Shown piece by piece: positions 9,301 to 18,389 of a DNA stretch of 64,000 nucleotides. The DNA is from Kazachstania africana CBS 2517. Its lineage: Eukaryota; Ascomycota; Saccharomycetes; Saccharomycetales; Saccharomycetaceae. Below the pieces are notes generated by a model that was not told where the DNA came from, ran no database searches, and saw nothing but the letters and a program-made list of their open reading frames with translations. The position numbers and the translations under genes were made by a program. How positions within the stretch are numbered: position 1 is the stretch's first letter; every line of letters begins with the position of its first letter. The stretch lies in the NCBI RefSeq assembly GCF_000304475.1, contig NC_018950.1, positions 248,001 through 312,000 of the forward strand. The letters are read 5' to 3'.

Positions 9301-10488
9301 GACAATAAGAGTTCTGGAACTAGCTGGCATGAACTTTGGAACTCTTCCCCTGAAAAGGTCAGAATGTTTGAAGGTCTTGACGTCATGGAAGAGGAAGCTC
9401 GTGCTTCTGGTGTTGATTTCACCGCCTCCGCAAGGGCTCGTCCATCATATCTGCAACAGTTGAAGGTCATTTTAAAAAGAGAATATACTTGTACAAAGAG
9501 GGATAAAGCTTACGTGTATGCCAAGTTCGGCTTAAATGCAGGTGCTGGTCTTTTTATTGGTTTTTCATTTTGGAAAACTAAAACGAATGTTATTGGTCTA
9601 CAATATGGTATTTTCTTGGCATTTATGACAGTCTGTGTTTCCGCACCATTAATTAATCAACTTCAAGCTAAGGTTGTTCAATCAAAGGATGTTTATACTA
9701 CAAGAGAAGCAAGTTCTAACACTTTTCATTGGTCCGTTTTACTACTTTCTCAAACTATCGTTGAATTACCACTAGCCGTATTAAGTTCTTCTCTATTCTT
9801 CGTTTGCTGTTATTTCTGCTGTGGATTTGATAATTCAGCCCACATTGCTGGTGTTTATTACTTGAATTATATTGTGTTCAGTGCTTATTATATGACTTTT
9901 GGATTATGGTTAATCCATTCCACATCATCCCTGGAAACTTCGGCTGTGTTAGTCGCGTTCTTCTACAGTTTCACTGTATCTTTCTGTGGTGTTATGCAAC
10001 CTTTAGGTCTGATGAATGTTTTCTGGAAACAAACTATGTACAGATTATCACCATACACCTATTTCATCGAAACCTTTGTTTCGTTGCTTCTACACGACAG
10101 GCCTGTTAACTGTGAAACAATGGAATTGGTACCAGGTCAGCCTACTCTTGGTCAAACTTGTTGGGAATTCATGGAACCTTTTATCCAAGAATACGGTGGT
10201 CATTTACATAATAATGATAGTACAAACGTTTGTGGTTACTGTATGTACTCAACTGGTGACGACATGTTGAAAAATGAAAGTATGAGTTATGGTAACAGAT
10301 GGAGGAACTTTGGTATCCAAATCTGTTATGTTGTGTTCAACATTTTGGCTATGTTTGGTGGTTTTTATATGTTGTACGTCGGAAAATGGTGGTCTTCCTT
10401 GAGCACCCGTTGGAGTGGAAAGTTAATCTCCAAGAATGAAAAAACCAGCGATGTCACAGAGAAGGATACATCTGCTTTGCAAGAATAA
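6346..10488 (+). CDS. PDR11: PDR-family full-size ABC transporter, sterol uptake type (PDR11/AUS1)
   Basis: A 1380-residue ABCG (PDR) transporter with NBD-TMD-NBD-TMD order. Aus1 and Pdr11 (both about 1,400 residues) import sterol at the plasma membrane when oxygen is lacking. NBD1 has a strongly degenerate Walker A: GNHTSSLF at residues 72-79, without the usual Lys/Cys-Ser/Thr. It still has an intact signature VSGGERKR (about 178-185) and a PDR-type Walker B with WDNSTKGLDSSTA. NBD2 has a canonical Walker A GESGAGKTT (about 766) and LLLFLDEPTSGLDSE, with a degenerate signature (LTVTEKKLLSIG). Two six-helix membrane domains follow the NBDs. Local order TIR(-), transporter(+), MNT3-like(-) matches S. 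cerevisiae TIR3-PDR11-MNT3 when inverted, which favours PDR11 over its duplicate AUS1. AR1/SRE-like sites lie upstream. Confidence 0.9.
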   Translation: MLISDYFTPVPDASVTFNGADVYFDRNHLPKQIAAQTSRTNLNERMELTGKNRGLHDLTFKAKKGEVILVLGNHTSSLFKAMFHASKKLHYSPTNAVRFKNNEFKAFSQKCPQEIIYNNEEDMHYPFLTVQETIDFALSCKFNIPLNDRIELRNALLSEFGLSHVLNTIVGNDYVRGVSGGERKRISIIETFIANGSVYLWDNSTKGLDSSTALDFVNILDSLGKATSSVNFVKISQASDKIIEKFDKILLLSDSYQVFYGTLDECLHYFREELGILKQTNDSIIEYLTSILNFKYEAKDPKSNDTPKTELDFYNSWIKTPYYSRCKREASEDDSAITTTVAAEDVTPKFSVSSLTQLYSCSYRAFFRSLGDRGYLISQFCSIVVQGFVIGSLFYDLPQTTVGSYSRGSLTFFSLLFFTFLALADMPGTFQRRTVVMKHMKLHFYHPSVETFASTIYDFFFKFVLVFIFTIILYFLAHLQYNAARFFIFLLFLSLANFSMISLFSLTALISPTLAIANGLAGILLLGIAVYASYVVYLTDMHHWFKWISYVNPIMYCMEAILSNELFNMKLDCTESIIPRGPSYDNVSFSHKACAWQGATLGNNYVRGQDYLSGALQYKYSHVWRNFGIVIGFLCFYLFCALVVSEYITPLYTRENLQEWSAKYLGRFKKNQAIYNKDIHEEASQPNTVTPSSSSSQSIVKTNVFETTKISDSMMEDSTREDSDTILNAQKHVISWKNIEYTVGNNKKLINDVSGYISSGLTALMGESGAGKTTLLNVLSQRTQTGIVSGELLIDGQPLTDIESFRRSIGFVQQQDVHLNLLTVRESLEISCVLRGDGDMEYLTTILKLLRLSGSKLVADLTVTEKKLLSIGVELVTKPSLLLFLDEPTSGLDSEAALLIVQFLKQLSLRGQAILCTIHQPSRSMISYFDNIFLLKMGGECVYFGPTDEACNYFMSHDNSLTYDREFGNPADFVIDVVGKTQHNGDNKSSGTSWHELWNSSPEKVRMFEGLDVMEEEARASGVDFTASARARPSYLQQLKVILKREYTCTKRDKAYVYAKFGLNAGAGLFIGFSFWKTKTNVIGLQYGIFLAFMTVCVSAPLINQLQAKVVQSKDVYTTREASSNTFHWSVLLLSQTIVELPLAVLSSSLFFVCCYFCCGFDNSAHIAGVYYLNYIVFSAYYMTFGLWLIHSTSSLETSAVLVAFFYSFTVSFCGVMQPLGLMNVFWKQTMYRLSPYTYFIETFVSLLLHDRPVNCETMELVPGQPTLGQTCWEFMEPFIQEYGGHLHNNDSTNVCGYCMYSTGDDMLKNESMSYGNRWRNFGIQICYVVFNILAMFGGFYMLYVGKWWSSLSTRWSGKLISKNEKTSDVTEKDTSALQE

Positions 10489-10682
10489 AGCTTAAGCAGA
10501 ACTTTATATTAGTTTTATCGTGAAATCACTTTTTATTATTTTCTTGTCAATTTTGCGTTACAAATTGAATAATACATAATATCTACATATATATATATCT
10601 ACACGCACATAAAAAGCTCATTTTAAAGATGCTGCAAACGTAAGCTATTGAATCTTTCGAGGGGTTTTTCCAAGGGGGCAGG

Positions 10683-12683
10683 TTACGATATAACTGCATC
10701 ATTCCAAAGATTTGAGATTTTGTTATAACTTATCAAACTAGGCGACTTAAATTTAACAAGACTCCCTGCGTCTAATGGTGAATCATTAACGTCAGTAGTT
10801 ACAAACGCACAATACATGTAGTTTTGACACTCCTGGATCTGTAACCATGGATCTACCTCTGGATCTGGAATAATCATTGCATCTATACCTAACGCTGAGC
10901 TATACATTTGCTCTAAAGTCTCCTTATCATTGTACCTCGAAGAAAAATAGTCTGGATTAGCATCGAAGTCGGCCTCTGCGGCATTATCCAACTTACAAGT
11001 CTTCAATCCTCCATTAGCCCACATCAGCCTTTCTCCATCGTTATGAGAAATTTGAGCTGAGCAAATATGGTATCTTGTGGAAGACGTAGCTTCATCATCA
11101 TCTTTCCCTATGGGGCCTAGAAGACCAGCATAGGTGGCATCAATAGCGTAATCACTTCCAGCAAATAAATGGCCCAACCAGAATACTTCTTTATCACCAT
11201 ACACACATCTCTGTGTTTTCCAGTCAATATTAAGTAAAAATGACATAAGGATACCATCAAATTTTCTCTTTTTATCGATGACTACCAGTCCGCTGTCAAC
11301 GTGATGCAATTTTTGATCGATGAAGAAGCTATTAAAAGTTTGTTGCTGGCCTGTTTGGTCTTTCGCAGATTTACTCTTGTCAGAACTGCCTCTTAGAAGT
11401 CTATCGAGAACATGATTCTTGCTAAGTAACTCATTTTCCTGCATGGATGGCTCAAGTCCGCGGAACGTATCTATACAATACTGAAACGTGTGTTCATTCA
11501 ATAATGCTCTATCTTTGTACATGAATATACCAGTCTCTTTGTAACCATCTATCTCAAAGAATTCGTTTGGATTAACAAATGGCACAACGTCAACATCCAT
11601 AAAAATCATTTCTTCAAATGTATTGAAAAGTATAGAGATCCACTTATTACTAAAGAATCTAATATACAGGCTAGCGAAGGAAGTATTAAGCATTGGAGAT
11701 GTATCGATCAGGAGAATCTTTTGATGCGTGCTTTTTGAATAGCTTTTCAGCTCTTCAATGAATAGTTCCACGGAGGCTCCTCCTGTAGTAACAATTTGAA
11801 TGGGTAATGTGTTATTAAGGTAATCCAAAACTTTCAACTGCTTGTAAAATAATTTGATGTCCCCTATTGGTAAAGTTGTAACTATACCTCTCCCCTTTCC
11901 TAACATTTTCCAATACTGTAGAAAATTGAGATTGAATTGTCGATTTCCTGTCTTGAAAGAAGGTTTTGGAAGAAGCTTGTTTTCTGATTCCAAAGACAAA
12001 TCATATATATTGGGCCAAAGAAGGTAGTTTTCAGGATCAATATTTTCTTTGAAAAATGGAAACGTTCTACTCTGATAATCCCAAGGGTCTATACCTTGTT
12101 TTTTGAAATATTTGGTTTTAAGCACATCCAATGTGTTTAAGTTGCCGTGAGTGAAACAATAATTATAGATCCGCACCCTTTCTCCCATCAGCGACATCAT
12201 TAAATCATCAACGTTATCATTATTATGAAACTTAACAATTTCCTCATTTGTCCAGCTTGGATTATTTTGATATATATTCTCAATCAAATAGCTGCATTGT
12301 GTCAATAATGTTGTGTTGTTCCAATTGGTGAGCAATTCGAACTCTTCTTCTCGATTCTCCCTACCAGAACCAGGATTTACCAGTAGCCCTCTTATGAAGG
12401 AATAGGCGCGGAAGAATGGATTTTTAAGTTGCCTTCTCAGCCTCTCCCTTCTTTGGAGTATATCATGTAATGGAGATTCAGAGTCAGCGCTTCTGTACCC
12501 AATTTTTTGAAACGTACTGGTTTTATCTGATTTATACTTCAAGTCACTTGGGATAGGACCACCGGCTTGCGAAGATAGCGAGTTACGCCTGTTTGTAATC
12601 AAATATAGAACCAAAAAACCACAAAGTAATATAATAAACTTAGTGGAAAGTACCCTCTTCACCCTGAAATGTATTCTACACAT
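10683..12683 (-). CDS. MNT3: MNN1-family alpha-1,3-mannosyltransferase, MNT3-like
   Basis: A 666-residue Golgi type II membrane glycosyltransferase that adds terminal alpha-1,3-mannose to glycans (MNN1/MNT2/MNT3/MNT4 family; Mnt3 extends O-linked chains). It has a short basic cytosolic tail, a single anchor (about residues 14-30), a stem and a catalytic domain. The metal-binding DxD motif is D363-V-D365 in EEMIFMDVDVVPF. Other family blocks seen are KGRGIVTTLP, HHVDSGLVVIDK and CVYGDKEVFWLG. The position beside the PDR11-like gene reproduces S. cerevisiae MNT3-PDR11 order, supporting the MNT3 name. A second family member lies directly upstream on the same strand, so one could be the orthologue and the other a tandem duplicate; which is which is not certain. 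Confidence 0.85.
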   Translation of the reverse strand: MCRIHFRVKRVLSTKFIILLCGFLVLYLITNRRNSLSSQAGGPIPSDLKYKSDKTSTFQKIGYRSADSESPLHDILQRRERLRRQLKNPFFRAYSFIRGLLVNPGSGRENREEEFELLTNWNNTTLLTQCSYLIENIYQNNPSWTNEEIVKFHNNDNVDDLMMSLMGERVRIYNYCFTHGNLNTLDVLKTKYFKKQGIDPWDYQSRTFPFFKENIDPENYLLWPNIYDLSLESENKLLPKPSFKTGNRQFNLNFLQYWKMLGKGRGIVTTLPIGDIKLFYKQLKVLDYLNNTLPIQIVTTGGASVELFIEELKSYSKSTHQKILLIDTSPMLNTSFASLYIRFFSNKWISILFNTFEEMIFMDVDVVPFVNPNEFFEIDGYKETGIFMYKDRALLNEHTFQYCIDTFRGLEPSMQENELLSKNHVLDRLLRGSSDKSKSAKDQTGQQQTFNSFFIDQKLHHVDSGLVVIDKKRKFDGILMSFLLNIDWKTQRCVYGDKEVFWLGHLFAGSDYAIDATYAGLLGPIGKDDDEATSSTRYHICSAQISHNDGERLMWANGGLKTCKLDNAAEADFDANPDYFSSRYNDKETLEQMYSSALGIDAMIIPDPEVDPWLQIQECQNYMYCAFVTTDVNDSPLDAGSLVKFKSPSLISYNKISNLWNDAVIS

Positions 12684-13189
12684 TTTTTCTTGGAACCAGC
12701 GGCCTTCTTGCTTGGCAGAAAAGTTTGAGAAACTATACTACTTGGGTTGAGTTCTTCACCAAAAGTCCCTACTAAAAATTGAATTTTTGTGTCGTAATCT
12801 TACTACTCGATAGTGGGAACTAAAAGTTTTGATTGAAATTGCTTCGATCCTTTCATATCTTGAACAACTGGATGCACATACGATGCCCAGAACCAAAAAA
12901 AAAAAAAAGAAAAAGTGCGAAGCTTTTATTTGGCGTCTGCGCTGCACATTTTTACATAAAAGCTTAAATTTGTTGCATCTTGAGAACTCTCGATGTACAG
13001 GACTCGATTTATCACGTGCTTATTAAGTCTAAAGGCGTAAGAACTATATTATCAAGGATCTTTTGCCCATCATGGGGTTTCAAGGAAGGTTTGCATGTGG
13101 GTATACGACTTGCTAATTGTGTATGAATTGATTGGTATTGTATTATTATATATATCGTTGAGTAAATGTACAAGTCGCATTGTTTACGA
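12684..13189. other. Intergenic region between the two mannosyltransferase genes
   Basis: Promoter of the MNT3-like gene and 3' flank of its paralogue. It contains a poly-A tract (about 12,896-12,908) and a TCACGTG E-box at 13012-13018 (Cbf1-type). No gene is seen. Confidence 0.6.
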
Positions 13190-15076
13190 TTAGCTGCTCC
13201 ATAAAGCAGCTATGCTGTTGTATCTCTCACTTTGATCGTGATTAAATCTTATAAAGGTGTCCTTGTTGCCTTCATTTCCAATAGAGACAGTTGAACAGTA
13301 TGCGAACATTGAGCATTCTCTAGTTTGAAACCAAGGACTCGATGATGGGTTTGGGATAATAAGTCCCTCAAAATATAATGGTGCGTTGTACAGGCTCTTC
13401 AAGTTATTTTCATCCTTGTATCTTTGCCGGAAATAATCTGGGAAAGAGCTGAAGTCGTTCACTTCAGAATCCCTTACTTTACACACTTTTAAACCACCAT
13501 TTACCCAAAGAATATTGTGATTTAAATCGCTATGAACAATTTGTGAGGAGCAGATCTGATTTTGCACCTCGTTTTCGTTATTGCGTACAAAAATCTGACC
13601 AGCAAGCCCTGGATCTGTCGGATGAACAGAGAAGGGTTCATCCATGAACAGTGGGCCAATCCAAAAGAGCTCCTTGTCCCCATGGAAGCAGACTTGTGTT
13701 TCTGGTAACAAGTGCAACAAAAATGACATTAACATGGCATTTAGTTTTTTTTTCCTGTTTAGAATAACTAAGCCACTGTCGACCTGGTGTAAATGTGCCT
13801 TCTCAAAAAAGTTGTCGTAAACGCCTTTTGCCATTAATGTTTTTTTAATAGTTTTAACAGACTTGCAGGTACTGACCATAGAATTCTCACCAAGCAATGA
13901 GTTTTCTTCTGCTGAAGGTTCAACAAAATGTAGCATGGCAATACAACGTTCGGTAGCAAGTTTATGGGGCATCACTCTATCTTTAAAGACATAAAGACCG
14001 GACTCTTTGTAGTCTTCGTATTTAAAATAATCCTCTACGCTGATAAGGGGGACGGCATCTGCATCCATGAATATAACTTCTTCTAACGGATTAAATAGTA
14101 TTGCCACCCATTTGTTTAAGAAAGATTTTAAATGCTTCTGTGAGAATGATGGATTCAGTATTTGAGAACAGCCAACGACATAAACTTGCTGAGTCGTTTC
14201 TTTAACTTGAGTGAAAAGTTCATTTTTATGGTTATCCGTTATATCCCCATCAGATGAAACAATGTAAATTGGCAACTTGTTATCTAGTTTTTGCAAGACT
14301 TTTAGTTGTCTGTAAAAGAAATCAAGTTCTTTACTGTGCAGTGTAGTCACAATTCCCTTGCCCTTTGCCAGTGTTTTGTACTGCCTCCAGAAATCTCTGT
14401 TAAACTCCAAGGGAGTCAACTTTAATTTAGGTTTTGAAACCATTTCATTATTTGATATATCAAATATCTCAGGATACAGATACTGATTTTCCTTATCAAA
14501 ATCTTGCCTTAGAAAAGGGAACATTCTAACTTGATAGTCCCATGCATCGATGTTTTTCTGTTTGAAAAAGTCAAAATCAAACAAGTCTTTTACATTTAGC
14601 ATACTCTGTAATATGCAATAGTTGTAAATTCTCATTCGTTCACTGATTAATGATGGCGAGACATCATATCCTTCATAGTTTTCAGACTCTTCAAAGAGTT
14701 GCTGATTCGACCAGTTCAAAGATTCACTTTCATATACACTGGAAAACAAAAGTTTGCACTGATTGAGTTTGTTACCTTGGTCCCAACTTGATAATAGTGC
14801 CCGTTCATTTTGGCTGATGTCAATGTCTGAGTCTAATTCCGTTTTACGTAATAATCCGTCTATCTTATGATAAAGCAATCGAAAAGGAGACTTGCTTAAA
14901 GCATCTCTATATTCCAATTTATCTGTAGGATTCATCAGGTCGTCATTTCCCTCTATGCTCATTTGTGACGTTCCATAGCCGTACAATTGTTGACTTACTG
15001 TCGTAACTATCAGAATCACTGATAATAAGATGCAAAATCGCCTCAGAAAACTCCTCTTCATTTTATGCAGGACCAT
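13190..15076 (-). CDS. MNN1-family alpha-1,3-mannosyltransferase (tandem paralogue)
   Basis: A 628-residue type II Golgi mannosyltransferase of the MNN1 family, collinear with the downstream MNT3-like protein. It has a basic N-terminus, a membrane anchor (about residues 14-30) and a DxD motif D338-A-D340 in EEVIFMDADAVPL. It also has KGKGIVTTLH, LHQVDSGLVILNRK, CFHGDKELFWIG and a C-terminal block with Cys residues (TRECSMFAYC). Expected activity is transfer of mannose from GDP-mannose to N- or O-glycans. An internal ATG at 15061 (MKRSFLRR) is a possible alternative start and would also give a good anchor. The two genes are only moderately similar, so the duplication is old. It could be the MNN1, MNT2 or MNT4 type; no symbol is given. 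Confidence 0.85.
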   Translation of the reverse strand: MVLHKMKRSFLRRFCILLSVILIVTTVSQQLYGYGTSQMSIEGNDDLMNPTDKLEYRDALSKSPFRLLYHKIDGLLRKTELDSDIDISQNERALLSSWDQGNKLNQCKLLFSSVYESESLNWSNQQLFEESENYEGYDVSPSLISERMRIYNYCILQSMLNVKDLFDFDFFKQKNIDAWDYQVRMFPFLRQDFDKENQYLYPEIFDISNNEMVSKPKLKLTPLEFNRDFWRQYKTLAKGKGIVTTLHSKELDFFYRQLKVLQKLDNKLPIYIVSSDGDITDNHKNELFTQVKETTQQVYVVGCSQILNPSFSQKHLKSFLNKWVAILFNPLEEVIFMDADAVPLISVEDYFKYEDYKESGLYVFKDRVMPHKLATERCIAMLHFVEPSAEENSLLGENSMVSTCKSVKTIKKTLMAKGVYDNFFEKAHLHQVDSGLVILNRKKKLNAMLMSFLLHLLPETQVCFHGDKELFWIGPLFMDEPFSVHPTDPGLAGQIFVRNNENEVQNQICSSQIVHSDLNHNILWVNGGLKVCKVRDSEVNDFSSFPDYFRQRYKDENNLKSLYNAPLYFEGLIIPNPSSSPWFQTRECSMFAYCSTVSIGNEGNKDTFIRFNHDQSERYNSIAALWSS

Positions 15077-15833
15077 AGTTACGTTTTTTGAAAGGTATGC
15101 TAGCTTGGGTTGGACATACGCTTGATTTTGGACTCTAAATTCAAAATGCTTCTTTACTGTATGTTTATATGCATCTCAACTTGTTCTTTTTTTCGAGATC
15201 AATCAACTTCGCGATGTTCATGAAACCTTAATGGCTCGAGCCCCTCCAAGAAAGAAAATGCTAACACTAATATAAAATACAGCAGCAATACTTTCTTTTT
15301 GGCCAAAACGCAGCTCAAAGGGAAATAAACAGCCGTACAATTAGTTTGAGGACATGAGCCTCGACAGAAGGATTCAAATTATATTTGTTTAATTCCAAAC
15401 ATATCAATATTATACATTTTTACAACAAAATTAGCTTAATCATTAACTTTAGTTTCGCCTTATCTATCTTATTTTATATGATCAGAGATAACATTTTTCA
15501 CCACATAGTAGAGGCAGATTTCTCGACAGATACAAATATATTAAACCAAAGTAAGCCTCCAGTCGATAACCATCCTACTTCCATTCACAAATTGTATCAG
15601 TATTGATATAATGTCCAGGCATGAAACAATATATTATAACGGCTCTCTAAGGCATGCAATATAGTATATTCCGATCTTTCAAGATATTATCATGTTTGAT
15701 TGTTGCAGTCTTGATGTAAATGGAGACAATTTTGTAAGAGATCCGGTCCCAAGGGCTACATCAAGTCACGTGGTTTGAAAGCAGATTATGGGACTTAGGA
15801 ACACATTTTTCACAAAATTTTCAACAAAAAAAG
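15077..15833. other. Intergenic region upstream of the mannosyltransferase paralogue and tRNA-Lys
   Basis: A very AT-rich stretch holding the promoter of the minus-strand mannosyltransferase and the 5' flank of tRNA-Lys(CTT). A TCACGTG E-box lies at 15766-15772. The 73-codon frame at 15,385-15,606 has no recognisable features and is not called. Confidence 0.55.
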
Positions 15834-15906
15834 GCCTTGTTGGCGCAATCGGTAGCGCGTGTGACTCTTAATCACAAGGTTAGGGGTTCGAGCCCCCTAC
15901 AGGGCT
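15834..15906 (+). tRNA. tRNA-Lys (CTT anticodon)
   Basis: A 73-base cloverleaf with no intron: acceptor GCCTTGT/ACAGGGC, anticodon loop CTCTTAA with CTT, and T-loop TTCGAGC. A discriminator T precedes a T5 RNA polymerase III terminator at about 15,910-15,914. It is almost identical to the S. cerevisiae tRNA-Lys(CUU). Confidence 0.98.
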
Positions 15907-16009
15907 TTCTTTTTACCTTTGAACTTGTAACAGTACCTTCAGCCTTTTTCGAGCATTTATTGAATTATGAACCCTTTTGAAACCGGAGATCAGTTACAAA
16001 GTTTATGGA

Positions 16010-17314
16010 CTAGTATATAATGGAGAATGTGATAATAATATATGCGGTAATCGCTTCAAGAAAATTTAATTTTGAGTGATTTCCTGAACCTGAACCTTCT
16101 TGCACTGAAGCTGTACTGGTCAAACTTGAAGATGTAGATGAGGCTGACTTAGTAGCAGATGAGGATGATTCGGTGACTGTAGATGTTACCTCATTTGAAG
16201 TAGCAGATGATGTAGACTTGTACGTTTCAGATTTGGTTGATGGTGTAGTTGTAGATGTCTTCTTTACACTAGAACTAGTACCAGTGCGAGAAGAAGTGGT
16301 TGCTGCTGATTTCTTACTTGTACTGCTCTTTAGTGTAGAAGAGATCGTTGTGGTTGAACTTGAAGAAGATTCGACAGAACTACTAGCAGTACTTCTGGAG
16401 AGGGTTGAAGAGGTTGCCGATGATACACTAGTAGTATCATCATCGGAAGAAAGTGATTCACCGTTAGTCAATTCAGCAAATTCGACTTGAGCTTTTTCGT
16501 ACCTTCCATAAACTTCACCATCAGTGGCCTCAATTGATTCCCATGAACCACTTTGATCACTGTAAGAGTATTGAGAACCGGTTGAATAATCTGTAACTAT
16601 GACCTTTTCGATGTACATTGTAAAAGGACCTTGGGAGTAATCAGTTTCTCCACCGGCCCATTCGATGGTACCTTCTTCATCAAGTTCAGGATCACCACCT
16701 GCCCAAATACCGAATTTTATGAACATTGGGGATTGTGGATAGCCTTCACTCGTAGAGTTCTCTAATACTCTCACACTTGAGCCATCTAAATACCAAGTAG
16801 TTTTATCCATGGCCCAATCAATTGTATAATTGTGGAAAGTATCTTGAGGAGTAGAGACACCATGATATTCACCTCTGTCGTGAGTTGTAGTATTACCTTT
16901 AGAAAAATAATTTGATTGAAATTGAGTAGTGTCGCCACCAAACCACTCAATATCAATTTCGTCCAAATCATCACTTTGTAAATAGAAAGAGGAGACAATA
17001 CCAGTACCGTTAGCAGCTTTAAGGACGACTTCAACTTTACCGTACATGATATAAAAATCTGATTGTATAGTTGGATTATCACCTTGCTCCGCCAATGTCA
17101 TGGCGACACCAGAATCAGAGTAAGTAATTGAGCCAACATGTGTAATATTGTGGAAATATTGAGATTCTTCGTCGAATGAGTCTGATATGCTCGTACCCAA
17201 TGCTTTATCTGGACTACATGATGTGGCGGACAAAGGGTTACATGAACTTTGTGCAGATGCAATACTAGAAAATAATAATGCGAGAAGCGTTATCTTTGAA
17301 GCTAGATAATTCAT
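16010..17314 (-). CDS. CRH1: Crh-family chitin-glucan transglycosylase (GH16), GPI anchored
   Basis: A 434-residue secreted enzyme that links chitin to beta-1,6-glucan in the cell wall. It has a signal peptide (1-21) and a Cys-rich entry SSCNPLSATSCSPD. The GH16 domain (about 40-270) carries the catalytic motif D118-E-I-D-I-E123, with Glu119 as nucleophile and Glu123 as acid/base, and the Crh-specific run IVSSFYLQSDDLDEIDIEW. A long Ser/Thr-rich stalk and a hydrophobic C-terminal GPI signal follow. Blocks such as WAMDKTTWYLDG and SYSDQSGSWESIEA match Crh1 best; the Utr2-type N-terminal chitin-binding module is absent. The ATG at 17314 begins the signal peptide; the frame upstream is unsupported. 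MCB- and SCB-like sites upstream fit G1/S expression of wall-remodelling genes. Confidence 0.92.
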   Translation of the reverse strand: MNYLASKITLLALLFSSIASAQSSCNPLSATSCSPDKALGTSISDSFDEESQYFHNITHVGSITYSDSGVAMTLAEQGDNPTIQSDFYIMYGKVEVVLKAANGTGIVSSFYLQSDDLDEIDIEWFGGDTTQFQSNYFSKGNTTTHDRGEYHGVSTPQDTFHNYTIDWAMDKTTWYLDGSSVRVLENSTSEGYPQSPMFIKFGIWAGGDPELDEEGTIEWAGGETDYSQGPFTMYIEKVIVTDYSTGSQYSYSDQSGSWESIEATDGEVYGRYEKAQVEFAELTNGESLSSDDDTTSVSSATSSTLSRSTASSSVESSSSSTTTISSTLKSSTSKKSAATTSSRTGTSSSVKKTSTTTPSTKSETYKSTSSATSNEVTSTVTESSSSATKSASSTSSSLTSTASVQEGSGSGNHSKLNFLEAITAYIIITFSIIY

Positions 17315-17513
17315 TTGTTTCAACTTCTTTGAAATAATTTTCTTTGACTTTCGATGAGACAAAGTGAATTTAATGAAACCAGCAAATTCACTTTGTCTGT
17401 AGTGTGATACATATATATATGTCTGAATGAAAAATCTATATTTAGCCGATGCAAGACACAGCCATCTGGATAAGTTTCGTGTCGGTATATAATTAGCTGA
17501 TAAAAGGAAAATG

Positions 17514-17519
17514 ACGCGT
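17514..17519. promoter_or_regulatory. MCB element (ACGCGT) upstream of CRH1
   Basis: A palindromic MluI cell-cycle box about 200 bases upstream of the CRH1 start. MBF/SBF sites are typical of G1/S wall genes. Function is inferred. Confidence 0.4.
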
Positions 17520-17698
17520 ACACTGTCAGCAATCAATGAGAAGCAGATAAGACGAATTCAGCAGCAGCAGCTTCTTTTGCCAAGAATGTCTAAATTACTT
17601 TTAACTAAGCCATCAGTTTTTTCTCGGGCAGATCCTTTGATGTCTTCTTCGCATATCAAAAAAAAATCTGCACTCGCGCGAATTTCCAGTTTTGAAAT

Positions 17699-17705
17699 TT
17701 TCGCG
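17699..17705 (-). promoter_or_regulatory. SCB-like element (CGCGAAA) upstream of CRH1
   Basis: Match to the Swi4/Swi6 cell-cycle box CNCGAAA, about 385 bases upstream of the CRH1 start on the coding strand. Function is inferred. Confidence 0.35.
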
Positions 17706-17760
17706 CTGGTTTCGTAAGACAAATCTGGCAATCGGATGGAAAAAATATACAAAATTAAAT

Positions 17761-17861
17761 TGAAACGGACAGGAATTGAACCTGCAACCCTTCGATTGCA
17801 ATTTTCCGGAAGTTCCAGATTTTAACTGGAGTCGAAAGCTCTACCATTGAGCCACCGCTTC
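17761..17861 (-). tRNA. tRNA-Trp (CCA anticodon), intron-containing
   Basis: A 101-base gene: acceptor GAAGCGG/CCGTTTC, D-arm GCTCAATGGTAGAGC, anticodon CCA in the ACTCCA loop, and T-arm GCAGGTTCAATTCCTGT with a discriminator A. The mature tRNA is 72 bases, so the intron after the anticodon loop is about 29 bases, a little shorter than in S. cerevisiae. Confidence 0.97.
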
Positions 17862-17958
17862 AATCACTTGACGTTGTTGTCGTAGCACAGGCTGCATCAC
17901 TATAACGTTAACCTCAACCTCTAAGATCCCGCAACCCAGATACCCGCTGATCAATTTT

Positions 17959-17982
17959 GACGTAAAGGAAGATCAGAGGATG
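17959..17982 (+). repeat. Left arm of a long-spaced inverted repeat
   Basis: A 24-base segment whose reverse complement matches 18390-18413 at 22 of 24 positions. The key core is AAGGAAGATCAGAGGATG. Confidence 0.75.
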
Positions 17983-18389
17983 TCTCTTGTATATTATTAT
18001 TGTTAATATTGTTCATGTTGTGGATGTCAGTCAAGTTAGTGAAGTAATTCTTATTAATCAGTGGTTATACCAAATAATGCACTGGTTATATATAAAATAT
18101 AATCATAATATAAAATAATATAAAGTGATACAAACTTTGATCAAACTTCAGTGTTCACCTAAGTATTTATACCTTTTCCAACACATTTTGAATTATGTCA
18201 ATTATCATGTTATAGATTTATGAGTCAATACGTTGTCCTAATTATCGTACCATAATTATTGTATGATAATATGTATTCGTGTTTATCACACCATAATTAT
18301 TGTTCATATCTTCTATAACATTCTAAATTTGTCATTCTAACTATCAAAACATTGAAATGTCAGTATATTGCCATTTCCAGCAAAGGGAT

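Larger units (their letters stand above)
17315..17760. other. Intergenic region, CRH1 promoter
   Basis: The region upstream of CRH1 and downstream of tRNA-Trp. It contains one MCB and one SCB-like site and a TATATATAT run near 17,411-17,420. No gene is seen. Confidence 0.6.

Noticed and set aside
15385..15606. 73-codon plus-strand frame between the mannosyltransferase and tRNA-Lys
   Set aside because: Hydrophobic AT-derived composition and no similarity that I can see to any known small yeast protein.
16173..16490. 105-codon acidic frame antisense to CRH1
   Set aside because: It mirrors the Ser/Thr-rich stalk on the opposite strand.
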